From contig NZ_CP037422.1 of the NCBI RefSeq assembly GCF_007748175.1, forward strand, positions 6,278,334 to 6,342,333: 64,000 nt of DNA. Direction: 5' to 3'. This DNA comes from Gimesia aquarii. GTDB taxonomy: Bacteria; Planctomycetota; Planctomycetia; Planctomycetales; Planctomycetaceae. Position numbers and translations under genes: made by a program. Numbering within the stretch: the first letter of the stretch is position 1; each line of letters opens with the position of its first letter. Of this stretch, positions 1 to 9,614 are shown in pieces. The notes under the pieces are model-generated. The model made no database searches, had not been told where the DNA came from, and saw nothing but the letters and a program-made list of their open reading frames with translations.

Positions 1-1977
1 ATTCAGCTTGGAATCATATGGTGCAACCCCACGCGACCGTAACAGACTGGCCGCCTGCATGGTGACAGCCAAATCATAGTCTTCCAGACTTTTCAATAAT
101 TCACTGAGGTCGGACTCATGCTGATTGACCAGTTGATCTGCGTACTCATAGGCGGGCGTTTTTTGACCATCGCCGTCCGCATCAATCCACACAGCGCCTG
201 TGGAACCAACAACGAGCGGCTCAAACTCGGGAGAATCAGGTTGGTAGGGTTTGGCAAGTGGCCAATAAGGAGCTGTCACGCCGGGACCTGTCGCAATTGC
301 CACGAGATGACAGTCGTGAAGAAACCGCTTGAGTTTCCAAGTTTCCTGCCATTTCACTCCCCCTTCTGTTTTTGATCTGATTTGCTCTCTACGGATCAAT
401 TGACCATTTGCATACAGGCAAACCTCATCGGCAGATACCCAACTCGGTCCAGAAACCGTAATCGCTACTTTTAAATCCGAAGATGAAGGGACCAACTCTC
501 CAGGACCATACTGTGAGTTCACTTTGATCTGTGTTAATAGCCCGTAAGACAGCAATACTTTGCCATCAACGAAGTTTTGAATGGTTTTTCCAGTCTCTAT
601 CTTCGATGGGTCGTGATCTTTGGTTTTGATATAGGTTCTTGCCTGCCCCACGATATAACGAGTGACATCGTGTGAGTCACTACATCCGACTGGTGTTAAA
701 AACAGACCTCGGTTCAGTGCTCCAAACCAATCATGATACAGTTGCATTACGTCGGTTTGTGTGGCTCCTGAATTGATGATTTCCATCGCATTTGCGCGCA
801 ATTTCCATTCATCCAGATTCTCTCCCGCTTGACTAAGATGATGCTTTTGACCAAAAGGACGATAATTAGAGTGGAGATCACGTGCGTGATTTAAAATCGC
901 CACTTTCACAAGTGGCTTCTCAAAGATACTATTAAATATCGCCGTCCAGTCTTTCAATTTATAATCGGGAACTGGAGCCGATTCCTGTGCAGGGAAAATA
1001 TTAAAGTGACCGATGCGCGTTGTTACTTCATTTCCAATGACAGGTGTAAAATACTTTCGAACGTTTAACTTTTGCGCCAACGGTTCATAGTTGATTTGCT
1101 TATTGTGGTCCGTCGCAATCGGGAATTCGATTTGCTCGCCCGCCAATGTTATCATTCGTTCTTCTATGGAACAGTCTCCATGCCCTGAATGGGTCAGCGT
1201 GTGGACGTGTGTGTCAGAGCTCACATATCCTATGGTATCGACTTCTCGACGAATCTTGAAACGGAGCCTTTGATTTTCCCCCGCCTTGAGATTGACTTCA
1301 CGACGATCGATTCCATACTCAAAGCCCCGCCCCGCATAAATTGTATATTGCCCCGCCGGTAAGCCGAATTCTGTCTTTCCTTCACTCACGTAGATCACAC
1401 CGCTTCTGACAGCCTGCCGCTGATTCGATTTGGCTGTCGTAGCAACCAAAGTGCCTTCTGAATTCACAATCGTAATTCTAGCCGGAATCAAATCGCCTGA
1501 AAGTCCATCAACGACTTCAATGGTTAACTGAGATGCTGCTAAAGCCTGTTGAACAGGTTCAGGAAAAAGTGAAATCTCACCAACACGAATGTCATCGGGA
1601 GTTGGCTTGCCTACTTGAAAGATTCGTAATTGGTTCTTTCCGTTTTTGAGCACACCAGGTGGAACCGAAAACCAAAATTGAAGGTCATTCCCATCACGGC
1701 TCAATTTTCCCAGAACCTTTTTGTTTAACTCCACATTCCAGCTTAATTTCACATCTACCTGCCTCAACAGGAGTGTCGATTCAGTAGAATTCAATTTCGC
1801 CTGAAATGAAAGCAGTAACTCATCAGCCTGGGGCGTTTCAGGAAAAGTAGACCACTCACGTTCTCCGGAAATCCGCAAGTGATGCATCTCTGGAGTAATG
1901 ACCAGCGACTCGTCCGCGAATATGGTTGCCGTTATTGTCAGGTAGAAAAAGAGAATGAAGAAAAATCCTTGCTTCAT
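1..1977 (-). CDS. CehA/McbA-type PHP metallohydrolase, exported (3' end beyond window)
   Basis: An open frame runs from an ATG at 1977 to the left edge with no stop (659 codons visible). The N-terminus (MKQGFFFILFFYLTI...) is a clear signal peptide ending near residue 21. Residues about 150-230 resemble a carboxypeptidase-regulatory or Cna-B-like beta domain (...GDLIPARITIVNSEG...). From about residue 248 a PHP-like metal motif appears (SSDTHVHTLTHSGHGD), followed by ATDHN and later SDSHD, which fits the CehA/McbA family of PHP-fold phosphoesterase-like metallohydrolases. The substrate is unknown; planctomycete members are usually periplasmic. It lies in the same direction as the PVC heme protein, whose start is at 5565, but does not overlap it. 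The family call rests on the His/Asp motifs; function is inferred. Confidence 0.8.
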   Translation of the reverse strand, partial: MKQGFFFILFFYLTITATIFADESLVITPEMHHLRISGEREWSTFPETPQADELLLSFQAKLNSTESTLLLRQVDVKLSWNVELNKKVLGKLSRDGNDLQFWFSVPPGVLKNGKNQLRIFQVGKPTPDDIRVGEISLFPEPVQQALAASQLTIEVVDGLSGDLIPARITIVNSEGTLVATTAKSNQRQAVRSGVIYVSEGKTEFGLPAGQYTIYAGRGFEYGIDRREVNLKAGENQRLRFKIRREVDTIGYVSSDTHVHTLTHSGHGDCSIEERMITLAGEQIEFPIATDHNKQINYEPLAQKLNVRKYFTPVIGNEVTTRIGHFNIFPAQESAPVPDYKLKDWTAIFNSIFEKPLVKVAILNHARDLHSNYRPFGQKHHLSQAGENLDEWKLRANAMEIINSGATQTDVMQLYHDWFGALNRGLFLTPVGCSDSHDVTRYIVGQARTYIKTKDHDPSKIETGKTIQNFVDGKVLLSYGLLTQIKVNSQYGPGELVPSSSDLKVAITVSGPSWVSADEVCLYANGQLIRREQIRSKTEGGVKWQETWKLKRFLHDCHLVAIATGPGVTAPYWPLAKPYQPDSPEFEPLVVGSTGAVWIDADGDGQKTPAYEYADQLVNQHESDLSELLKSLEDYDLAVTMQAASLLRSRGVAPYDSKLN

Positions 1978-2043
1978 AGATCACAGTAACTTTCATAAAA
2001 GATATTCATACGATTTCACTATTACAGGTCAGTCAAAAAAGGC

Positions 2044-5000
2044 TCATGGTTTCTTTCTCGTACTTTGTAAAAGATAAGCCAAGAGGTCATGTAATTGTTG
2101 CGGCGACAAGATTTCCAGAATATTCGCAGGCATCAATGATAAGGTTGATTGCTTTTGTTCCTCGATTTCGCTCTTGGGAATCTGAAATTCCTTACCCTTG
2201 TTATCCACAAAAACGAGAAGTGCTCCTTCTTCTCGTCGCTTCAAACCCGAAAAAACACGCCCCGCTTCAGTGATGATCGTCGTCGTTCTAAAATTGATAT
2301 CGACTGAACGATTTGGATCAAGAATATCCTCTAATAATCGTTCCAGCCCCCGATTGCCAATGCCATCCAACTGAGGTCCTACCACTGCTCCTTTTCCAGC
2401 CAGTTGATGACAGGCGGCACAGTTTTTCTCGAAGACAGCCTGTCCATTATTCACTGATAATTTAAAAGTTGCATGCGACTTCAGATGCTCGGCGATATTT
2501 TGCTGAGTTTTTTCTTCACGAGGAGGTAATCCGCTAACCAATTTTTGCAAACGTGTTTTCAGATTTTGACTGGCAGATTGTTGAATTTGGTTGCTGATTG
2601 TCGGTTGCATCAATAACCGAGGTGAAACAACACCTTTTTCCGTGAAGCCAATCAGTCGTTCCGCACCCGCAGGTTGTTTAGATAACTCTTCTGCTACTTG
2701 TGTTTGTAAACGAAACGGATAGCTTTTAAAAGCTTGTTGAAAGAGATGATCAAGTTGATCTTTTTTCTGATCGATTACTGCTTGGATAATCTCTTTCTGA
2801 AATGAATCAGTTTGTGGGAACTGACTGGCTGGCAAAGGAAACAAAGGTTGAAATTCCTCAGTACCATCGACGGAAATTAAAGCCGTTGCCAATTGGTTCT
2901 TAAGCTGCGCATTCAGATGTTCTCGAGACAACATTGTTGCAAGCACATCACGCGCGGAACGAATTTCGAATTGTTGCACGAGCAACGCCGCAGCCGAGAT
3001 GCGATTGATTTGTTGTTGCAGGCTTCTCTTGGGTACAGAAACAAGAGCTGGCTGAAATCTTCCAACGGCCAACCAAGCGAATGCCTTACCGCTATCACTG
3101 TCTACAATCTCAAGGTAGCCCCGCTCACCAGCGATCTCTGTTAAATCCCAACTGACTTTTTGCGCTACATCATTTCTCGGGGCAGAGACACGTTTGATAA
3201 TACGATGATCATCTGACCTTCTTAATTGCACAAAATTCAGTCGATTGTCAGGTTTCTTTGGAAATCCAACATGACCGGCAATATAAAACTCTAACTTAGA
3301 AGGGATCACAAAACTGTGAGAAACCAGGCGCCCCGTTGATGTTTCACCAGCAGGTAAGCTATTGAAAAACTGTGCTGAGGAGTTTCCATCAGCAGAAGCC
3401 CTTCGCTGCAGGGACCAAATATTTGCAGGACTCCCCTCGTTCAACTGAAAGTTCATCCATTGAAGCGGCTCATCTTGCACACTCATCATCAATCTGTTGG
3501 TCAAATCAAGAGCCCAATCTTGAAGAGAGGGATCAAACGGCAGACCCTTCTGCTGGTATCCCTGCAGCACTGCTTTGATGATCTCCACTTGCAAATCAGT
3601 ATTTCTGGCTAATTTTGTGCGGGCCAAATGAATAATTTGAGGCATTTTTTCTGCAGGTAGATAACGTACGATATGCCTGAAATAATCTGGTAATGCCCGT
3701 TGATCAACACGCTCTGTCTCCAGATATTTGATTAAATATAACGCCACCTCTTCGGTCGGCACTGCCAGCGAAAGTTTGGCCAGCTCACTCCGCTGCTCAG
3801 GATTCAACGTCGACCAGTCCAGTTTGCTTAATACCTGTGGATCACGAATCTGCAACATCAAAGCACGACGCACGACATAGTCCAAATGATGGTCCTCAGT
3901 AAGAACTTTTTTGAGTAACGCAAACAGAGGTTGAATATTTTCCACTTGTGGGTGTAAGCCAATCGCATCGGCTGCGGCTCGTTTCACAAACGCATTGTCA
4001 TCCTGAAGAGCCTGAATGATTTGCAAACGGTGCTGTGAACTCCACGATTTTTGTTCCGCGAGAATTTTCGCAACATGTATGCGAACTAAATCCGAAGAAC
4101 TCGAGTTGGCCTGATCAATCAAATCATTGGTCAGCGCTCCCAGTCGAAATAACACCCACAACGAATGCACGATAACCGTTGGTTCTTTTGCATCAACAAC
4201 CGCGTTCCGCAAAGGTTCAATGACATCAAGCCCTGGTTGATCGGAGAGAAAATCCGTCACGAGAAAACGCGTTGTCAAATTCTTAGAACCGAGTAAAGCG
4301 ATCAGCTGGTTGATGCTTAGTTTTGAAAAATCAGTGCGTGTATGATCTTTGTCTTTACGAACGATTCTCCAAATGCGTCCGCGATAACGATCCCGCCCCG
4401 GATGATTCAGCGGAACCTCATAGTGGCCAATGATTTTATTGTAAAAGTCAGCGATGTAGATTGCACCATCTGGTCCCAGCCTGATATCCACGGGGCGAAA
4501 CCAGGAATCAGTCGTCGAAAGAAAATCGGGCTCTTCTTTGGCAACAATGGTCGAGCCATAATAGACAGGTGAGTTCCGATTTACGCGGCTGGTCATGACG
4601 TTACCACTGAAGAAATTTCCTTGATATTCCTGGGAAAATTGATCTCCTGAGATAATCTCTACTCCAGCAATCGCAGTGGAACCATGCAGATGGTCCATCA
4701 TTGGTTTAACAAAACCTAATCCATCATGAGGCTTTCCAAAACTCGGGTAGTATCCACCTCGCAGCAACTGATAAATGGGTTTGGAGTGGCAATCCGCTGT
4801 GAACAGGTTTCCCTTTTCGTCGAACGTCGAACCAAAGGGATTCACCTGCCCATGCGTAAAATGTTCAATGCGCGAACCATCAAGCCGCATGCGATAGGTA
4901 TTTCCTGAATGCATTTCAATCGTATGGCCATCGCTACCACTGACACGGGTCTGATTATTAAAGCCGTGATTGGCATACAACCAACCATCAAAACCACGCC

Positions 5001-5565
5001 GAAAGGAATTATTCATGCCATGTGTATCGCGTTCGAACCCCATCGGACCATAGAGTTTTGTAGCTTTGTCAGCTTTGTCATCTCCGTCGGTATCTTCATA
5101 GAACGTAATATCTGGAATGCTGAATGCGATCACACCATTCCTGTAGGGATACAAACCTATTGGGATATTTAGTCCTTCGACAAATGTCTTGATTTTGTCA
5201 GCGCGTCCATCACCATTAGTATCTTCCAGAATTTTGATGGCATCTTTTCCTCTTTCCCCCTGCTTCACGGGATAGGGATATTCAGACGATTCTGTAATCC
5301 AAAGGCGGCCTTTAATGTCGAAAGCCATGTTCAATGGTTTTTGAATCTCGGGCTCAGCTGCCACTAATTGAATTTCAAATCCATCTGGTATCGTAAATGT
5401 CTCTAATTCTTCCTGCGGGGAAAGCGGGTCTGTGGGACGAATGAACGCCCGAAAAGGATCATTCGTTTTTTGCGCAGAAAGCTTGCAGGGTGAAGTGATC
5501 CAGCAAACCAAAAACACTAAGAATAATGTTCTCAGGAAAATGATATTGGGAGCACTACGCTTCAT
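2044..5565 (-). CDS. PVC-type membrane-bound dehydrogenase with HEAT repeats and C-terminal heme-binding domain
   Basis: The frame is open from 5616, but the ATG at 5565 has GAGGTG about 8 nt upstream and begins a signal peptide (MKRSAPNIIFLRTLFLVFL), so it is preferred, giving 1173 aa. Residues about 45-400 form the PVC 'membrane-bound dehydrogenase' beta-propeller, recognisable by FTIPDGFEIQLVAAEP, repeated DTNGDGRADK-like loops and GPDGAIYIADFYN. Residues about 420-700 look like HEAT repeats, followed by a beta-rich segment. The last 140 residues are the planctomycete heme domain with CAACH near residue 1049 (c-type cytochrome CxxCH). The family is thought to carry out extracytoplasmic sugar or alcohol oxidation; the substrate is unknown. 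It lies downstream of the DUF1080 gene, with a terminator-like hairpin between them. Confidence 0.88.
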   Translation of the reverse strand: MKRSAPNIIFLRTLFLVFLVCWITSPCKLSAQKTNDPFRAFIRPTDPLSPQEELETFTIPDGFEIQLVAAEPEIQKPLNMAFDIKGRLWITESSEYPYPVKQGERGKDAIKILEDTNGDGRADKIKTFVEGLNIPIGLYPYRNGVIAFSIPDITFYEDTDGDDKADKATKLYGPMGFERDTHGMNNSFRRGFDGWLYANHGFNNQTRVSGSDGHTIEMHSGNTYRMRLDGSRIEHFTHGQVNPFGSTFDEKGNLFTADCHSKPIYQLLRGGYYPSFGKPHDGLGFVKPMMDHLHGSTAIAGVEIISGDQFSQEYQGNFFSGNVMTSRVNRNSPVYYGSTIVAKEEPDFLSTTDSWFRPVDIRLGPDGAIYIADFYNKIIGHYEVPLNHPGRDRYRGRIWRIVRKDKDHTRTDFSKLSINQLIALLGSKNLTTRFLVTDFLSDQPGLDVIEPLRNAVVDAKEPTVIVHSLWVLFRLGALTNDLIDQANSSSSDLVRIHVAKILAEQKSWSSQHRLQIIQALQDDNAFVKRAAADAIGLHPQVENIQPLFALLKKVLTEDHHLDYVVRRALMLQIRDPQVLSKLDWSTLNPEQRSELAKLSLAVPTEEVALYLIKYLETERVDQRALPDYFRHIVRYLPAEKMPQIIHLARTKLARNTDLQVEIIKAVLQGYQQKGLPFDPSLQDWALDLTNRLMMSVQDEPLQWMNFQLNEGSPANIWSLQRRASADGNSSAQFFNSLPAGETSTGRLVSHSFVIPSKLEFYIAGHVGFPKKPDNRLNFVQLRRSDDHRIIKRVSAPRNDVAQKVSWDLTEIAGERGYLEIVDSDSGKAFAWLAVGRFQPALVSVPKRSLQQQINRISAAALLVQQFEIRSARDVLATMLSREHLNAQLKNQLATALISVDGTEEFQPLFPLPASQFPQTDSFQKEIIQAVIDQKKDQLDHLFQQAFKSYPFRLQTQVAEELSKQPAGAERLIGFTEKGVVSPRLLMQPTISNQIQQSASQNLKTRLQKLVSGLPPREEKTQQNIAEHLKSHATFKLSVNNGQAVFEKNCAACHQLAGKGAVVGPQLDGIGNRGLERLLEDILDPNRSVDINFRTTTIITEAGRVFSGLKRREEGALLVFVDNKGKEFQIPKSEIEEQKQSTLSLMPANILEILSPQQLHDLLAYLLQSTRKKP

Positions 5566-5592
5566 TTTTGTTTCACCTCGGTACCATATACA

Positions 5593-5637
5593 TAAAAAAC
5601 CGCCTGCTATATCCATTTAATAGGAAGCAGCAGGCGG
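5593..5637 (-). terminator. Terminator-like hairpin between the DUF1080 and PVC heme genes
   Basis: The arms CCGCCTGCT (5600-5608) and AGCAGGCGG (5629-5637) are a perfect 9-bp inverted repeat. Read on the minus strand the hairpin is followed by six T (complement of 5594-5599), the classic intrinsic terminator layout. It lies 40 nt after the DUF1080 stop and its T-run ends only about 28 nt before the ATG at 5565 of the next gene. Confidence 0.75.
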
Positions 5638-5677
5638 ATTCAATCGTAAAGAACTAAACAAGAGGAATCAATTCGAG

Positions 5678-6505
5678 TTAATCAAGTTCCTTGATATAAA
5701 CATTTCGGAACTGCATCAGGCTACTGGCGGGGCTGAACGTTCCATCTTTTCGCTTTCCACCATGATGTTGAAAAGCGATAGGACCTTTCTCAGGCACGTC
5801 AGGCAGTTGTGCATTTTCAAGCACCATTTTGCCGTTCAAAATTACGGTTAATCGATCTTTCACCATAATGATAATAAACTTATTCCATTCCCCAACGGGT
5901 TTATCAGCATTCACTTTCGGAGTCACACCAGCCCGTACTTCTGGGGATACTTTTTGATTACGACGATAGGAGTACACTTCACCGGAACCTACGGGCCAAC
6001 ACCAGATATTCACTTGCGCTTGCGGTGTGCCACGTAAATAAATACCGGAGTCGGCATTCGGTAATTCAACAGTAATTGTCTTACCATTAGCATCTTTGAG
6101 ATCTGAGCCATCAGCAAGAACGATTGGAACCTTATACAAACCTGTCGTCTTTTTGATTCGCCATTCGACGCTCATTATGAAATCGCCATACTCTTTTTCT
6201 GTCCAGAGATTCTTATCCCCTTTGGCTTCACTTTGTGCATCGTAATCAATCACTCCATCAACGACTTTCCAATGGCCATTATCCCCTTCCGGAATCACCC
6301 AGCCAGTCAAATCTTTCCCATTGAACAATGAAGTATAACCAGGATGGAGTGCGTCCATTGGTGATTTAACGACAAGCGTGCCAAGAACCTTAGCATCACC
6401 GCTACGTTTTCTTTCTGATTGTCCAAACACATCTGTCCCACTCAGTAATGATAAAACTGTAATTATGCATACACTCAACAATAATTTTTTAGACCAATGT
6501 CTCAT
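5678..6505 (-). CDS. DUF1080 (3-keto-disaccharide hydrolase-like) exported protein
   Basis: A 275-aa protein starting at an ATG preceded by AAGGAAAACC. Residues 1-28 are a signal peptide (MRHWSKKLLLSVCIITVLSLLSG...). The DUF1080 / 3-keto-disaccharide hydrolase fold (concanavalin-like sandwich) spans about residues 55-272: GYTSLFNGKDLTGWVIPEGDN, the DFIMSVEWRIK strand, DSGIYLRG, and the closing RNVYIKEL. The domain is found in enzymes that cleave 3-keto-glycosides and is abundant in planctomycetes. It is divergent from the PSCyt1 protein at 6788 and upstream of the PVC heme protein, a frequent pairing in these genomes. The exact substrate is not inferable. Confidence 0.88.
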   Translation of the reverse strand: MRHWSKKLLLSVCIITVLSLLSGTDVFGQSERKRSGDAKVLGTLVVKSPMDALHPGYTSLFNGKDLTGWVIPEGDNGHWKVVDGVIDYDAQSEAKGDKNLWTEKEYGDFIMSVEWRIKKTTGLYKVPIVLADGSDLKDANGKTITVELPNADSGIYLRGTPQAQVNIWCWPVGSGEVYSYRRNQKVSPEVRAGVTPKVNADKPVGEWNKFIIIMVKDRLTVILNGKMVLENAQLPDVPEKGPIAFQHHGGKRKDGTFSPASSLMQFRNVYIKELD

Positions 6506-6687
6506 GGTTTTCCTTCTTTCAAAAACGATATGCCAACGCAGAAATTCTTTTATGTCTGCTTAAAAACGTGCATATGATTATCGTACAGGAACGACTGCCA
6601 AGTTCCCACCCAATTACACAACTTTGTTAAGAGAATAATCAACGTCTATTTAGTACACGCTAGAGAGACCTGAAAATGGAAATCAAA

Positions 6688-6716
6688 TTGATTTTTGGTC
6701 CTCGCTACATTATCTT
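6688..6716 (+). promoter_or_regulatory. Candidate sigma-70-like promoter for the PSCyt1/DUF1501 pair
   Basis: TTGATT (6688-6693) and TATCTT (6711-6716) are separated by 17 bp; each matches the -35/-10 consensus at four of six bases. The site lies about 70 nt upstream of the ATG at 6788 in the 282-bp divergent intergenic region. No other strong signal was seen there. Confidence 0.35.
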
Positions 6717-6787
6717 AGTAAGACCGCAACCAAATTCATCTAAGTCAGCTTTCCGCTCAATAGACCTGTAATTCAGGAACTCCTTCC

Positions 6788-9607
6788 ATGTGCATTCTCT
6801 TTTCTTTGCCTGCAATCAAGCGTTTTTTTTGCATCATTTTATGCACAACAATAATGATTCAACTCACTCCCTCTCCAGCAGATGCAGCAGACTCAAAGCT
6901 CAGTCCGCAAGAAAAATTCTATCTGCAAAAGATACGACCTCTTTTGGAACAAAAGTGTTTAGGCTGTCATGGAAAAACCCCTGATGATATTAAAGGTGAA
7001 TATACAATGCTGACACGTGAAGCATTGATCAAAGGTGGTGAATCCGGGGAAGCAGCCATTATTGTCGGAAAACCAGAAGAAAGCCCGTTCTGGAATGCAG
7101 TCACCTGGAATGACGATTCAATCCAGATGCCGCCGCAAGAACGAAATCGGTTAAATGCAGAACAAGTCACAGACTTGAAACAGTGGATTAGCGATGGTGC
7201 GGTCTGGTCAGATCGGGAGTTACCCTCAAGTACTTCAAAGCCTGCAGACAGCGATTCGCAAATGGTAATGTCTACGTCAGGAGGTCAGAGTCCTACCTGG
7301 ACAGCACGAACCTACCAACCGGAAGACGTTTGGGCCTACCAGCCGATACAACGACCATCAGTTCCCTGGCAGGCACTCTCAACTAAACAAGCAAGCAAGC
7401 GTCACCCCATCGATGCATTCATTCAGCAAAAACTCAAACAGAAGAAGCTCATCCCTTCTCAATCGGCAGAACGCAAAACACTCATACGTCGTGCCACCTA
7501 TGATCTAACAGGATTACCACCAACCCTAAAAGAAATTGACGAATTTCAAAAGCAACCAAACAATAAAGAAGCGTGGTCAAATTTGATCGAGCGATTGCTA
7601 AAGAGTCCTCATTATGGCGAACAGATGGCGCAAATGTGGATTGATGTCGTACGCTATGCCGACACGAGTGGTTTTGCAAATGACTATGAGCGGCCTAATG
7701 CCTGGCGTTATCGAGATTATCTGGTACGCAGTTTCAATGCAGACAAACCGTATGACCGTTTTATTACCGAACAACTCGCAGGAGACGAACTTGATCCTCA
7801 AGACCCGGAAATGTTAATCGCCGTTGGTTTTTTACGAAGCGGCCCCTGGGAACATACTGGCATGAGCGTCGCCGCTGTCACGCGGCAGTTGTTCCTCGAC
7901 GATGTCACCCAGAGTGTCGGCGTCACATTCCTGGCCCATAGCTTTCGTTGTGCCAAGTGTCACGATCACAAATTCGACCCTGTGCCTACCCGTGACTATT
8001 ACCGAATACAAGCGGTCTTTGCCCCGGTTCAATTTGCAGATCGAAAAGTTCCCTATCAGTCTTATGAAAATATTTCGGGCTTCAAAAATATGAAAGTCCG
8101 CACTGAAAAATTAATCAAAGAAACACGCGAAGCTCAAAATCAATTTTCACAAAAATCAAAAAAAGCAATTTCGAAATGGTTAAAAGAAAACGGTTACAAG
8201 AACCTGAAAGACGTTCCGGCAGACAAAAGACCTCCAGTGCGATGGTTTGGTTTGACCGAACTCGAAAAAAGCCTGGTCAAAATCAACAATAAACGTATCT
8301 CTTATTTTGAAAGAGAACTCAAACGTTATAAGTCTTATGCGTTTAGTGTTTATAATGGACCACCAAATAATTATCGCTCGACACAAGCCGTTAATCTCTT
8401 ACCTGACCTTAAGAAACAGCAGGGGGAAGCACAGCAAATCTTTATCCTGGCGGGTGGTGCTATTACTGCTCCCACCCAAAAGGTAACGCCGGGAGTTCTC
8501 AGTGCGGTTGCCGGTTCCAACAATAGCCAGGACCCCACTGCCTGGAATACGATCCCTCAGTCATCGGAAGGCAGACGGCTGGCATTCGCACGCTGGGTAG
8601 CCAGTTCCAATAATACTCTTACCGCACGCGTCATAGTGAATCGTATCTGGCAAACGCATTTTGGTACCGGTCTGGTCGCCACTCCTAATAATTTCGGACA
8701 AAAGGGAGAGAAACCCTCTCACCCAGAACTTCTAGACTGGCTCGCCACCTGGTTCATGGATCATGGTTGGTCCATCAAAAAATTACATCATCTCATTATG
8801 ACATCGAATGCCTACCAGCAAAGTAGCCATCCGATCGATCAAGAAATGGTCAAAACTCAAGACCCCAATAATCGGTTACTCTCTCATTTCCCCACTCGGA
8901 GAATGACGGCTGAACAGATCCGCGATTCGCTCCTGTCTATTACAGGTGAAATGAATTCAGAGATGGGAGGTCCCGGCGTCTTTCCTGAAATCAATTGGGA
9001 AGTCGCATTGCAACCACGACACATCATGGGATCGGTCGCTCCCGCGTATCAGCCCATGCCACTTCCCAAACAACGCAATCGTCGAACTTTGTATGCGTTT
9101 CGGTATCGCACACTTTCAGATCCGATGCTGGAAGTTTTCAATCGTCCAGGCAGTGAATCTTCCTGCGAACGTCGAGACGAAACAACAGTCACTCCACAGG
9201 CATTTGCGCTTTTCAATGGACAGTTCACACACGACCGCGCCATTGCGCTGGCAAAGAAAATCAATCAGGAAACGAAATCTGACACGGAAGCAATCAATCA
9301 GGTCTTTCAACAACTTGTCTTGAGAACTCCTGATACTAAAGAAAGCCAATTAGCTCTCAAGCATGTTAAAGAAATGAAAGACTATCACCAGGCACACCCT
9401 CCAGAAAAAGTGGATCTTCCTCGTAATGTGAAACGGGAAATGATCGAAGAGCTAACCGGGGAATCGTTCGCCTGGACCGAGAAACTGGATTTAACCGACA
9501 ATTATGTACAAGATTTGAAACCTTGGAACGTGGATGCAGAAACCCGCGCTCTGGCAGAGCTTTGCCTGGTTTTGATGAATTCCAACGAATTTATTTATTT
9601 GCGATAA
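6788..9607 (+). CDS. PSCyt1-DUF1549-DUF1553 planctomycete cytochrome C protein
   Basis: A 939-aa protein with a signal peptide ending near residue 33 (...PSPADA). The PSCyt1 domain carries CLGCH at residues 57-61 and the typical MPPQERNRLNAEQVTDLKQWI tail. DUF1549 follows from about residue 203 (HPIDAFIQQKL, then the TYDLTGLPPT motif) and holds a second heme-like motif, [18 protein letters not shown], starting at residue 388. DUF1553 occupies about residues 595-930 ([29 protein letters not shown]). The stop is 8 nt before the DUF1501 start, so the two genes are an obvious operon. The family is exported and its role is unproven; it is usually linked to polysaccharide degradation or electron transfer in Planctomycetes. 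Confidence 0.92.
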   Translation: MCILFSLPAIKRFFCIILCTTIMIQLTPSPADAADSKLSPQEKFYLQKIRPLLEQKCLGCHGKTPDDIKGEYTMLTREALIKGGESGEAAIIVGKPEESPFWNAVTWNDDSIQMPPQERNRLNAEQVTDLKQWISDGAVWSDRELPSSTSKPADSDSQMVMSTSGGQSPTWTARTYQPEDVWAYQPIQRPSVPWQALSTKQASKRHPIDAFIQQKLKQKKLIPSQSAERKTLIRRATYDLTGLPPTLKEIDEFQKQPNNKEAWSNLIERLLKSPHYGEQMAQMWIDVVRYADTSGFANDYERPNAWRYRDYLVRSFNADKPYDRFITEQLAGDELDPQDPEMLIAVGFLRSGPWEHTGMSVAAVTRQLFLDDVTQSVGVTFLAHSFRCAKCHDHKFDPVPTRDYYRIQAVFAPVQFADRKVPYQSYENISGFKNMKVRTEKLIKETREAQNQFSQKSKKAISKWLKENGYKNLKDVPADKRPPVRWFGLTELEKSLVKINNKRISYFERELKRYKSYAFSVYNGPPNNYRSTQAVNLLPDLKKQQGEAQQIFILAGGAITAPTQKVTPGVLSAVAGSNNSQDPTAWNTIPQSSEGRRLAFARWVASSNNTLTARVIVNRIWQTHFGTGLVATPNNFGQKGEKPSHPELLDWLATWFMDHGWSIKKLHHLIMTSNAYQQSSHPIDQEMVKTQDPNNRLLSHFPTRRMTAEQIRDSLLSITGEMNSEMGGPGVFPEINWEVALQPRHIMGSVAPAYQPMPLPKQRNRRTLYAFRYRTLSDPMLEVFNRPGSESSCERRDETTVTPQAFALFNGQFTHDRAIALAKKINQETKSDTEAINQVFQQLVLRTPDTKESQLALKHVKEMKDYHQAHPPEKVDLPRNVKREMIEELTGESFAWTEKLDLTDNYVQDLKPWNVDAETRALAELCLVLMNSNEFIYLR

Positions 9608-9614
9608 GAATCCT

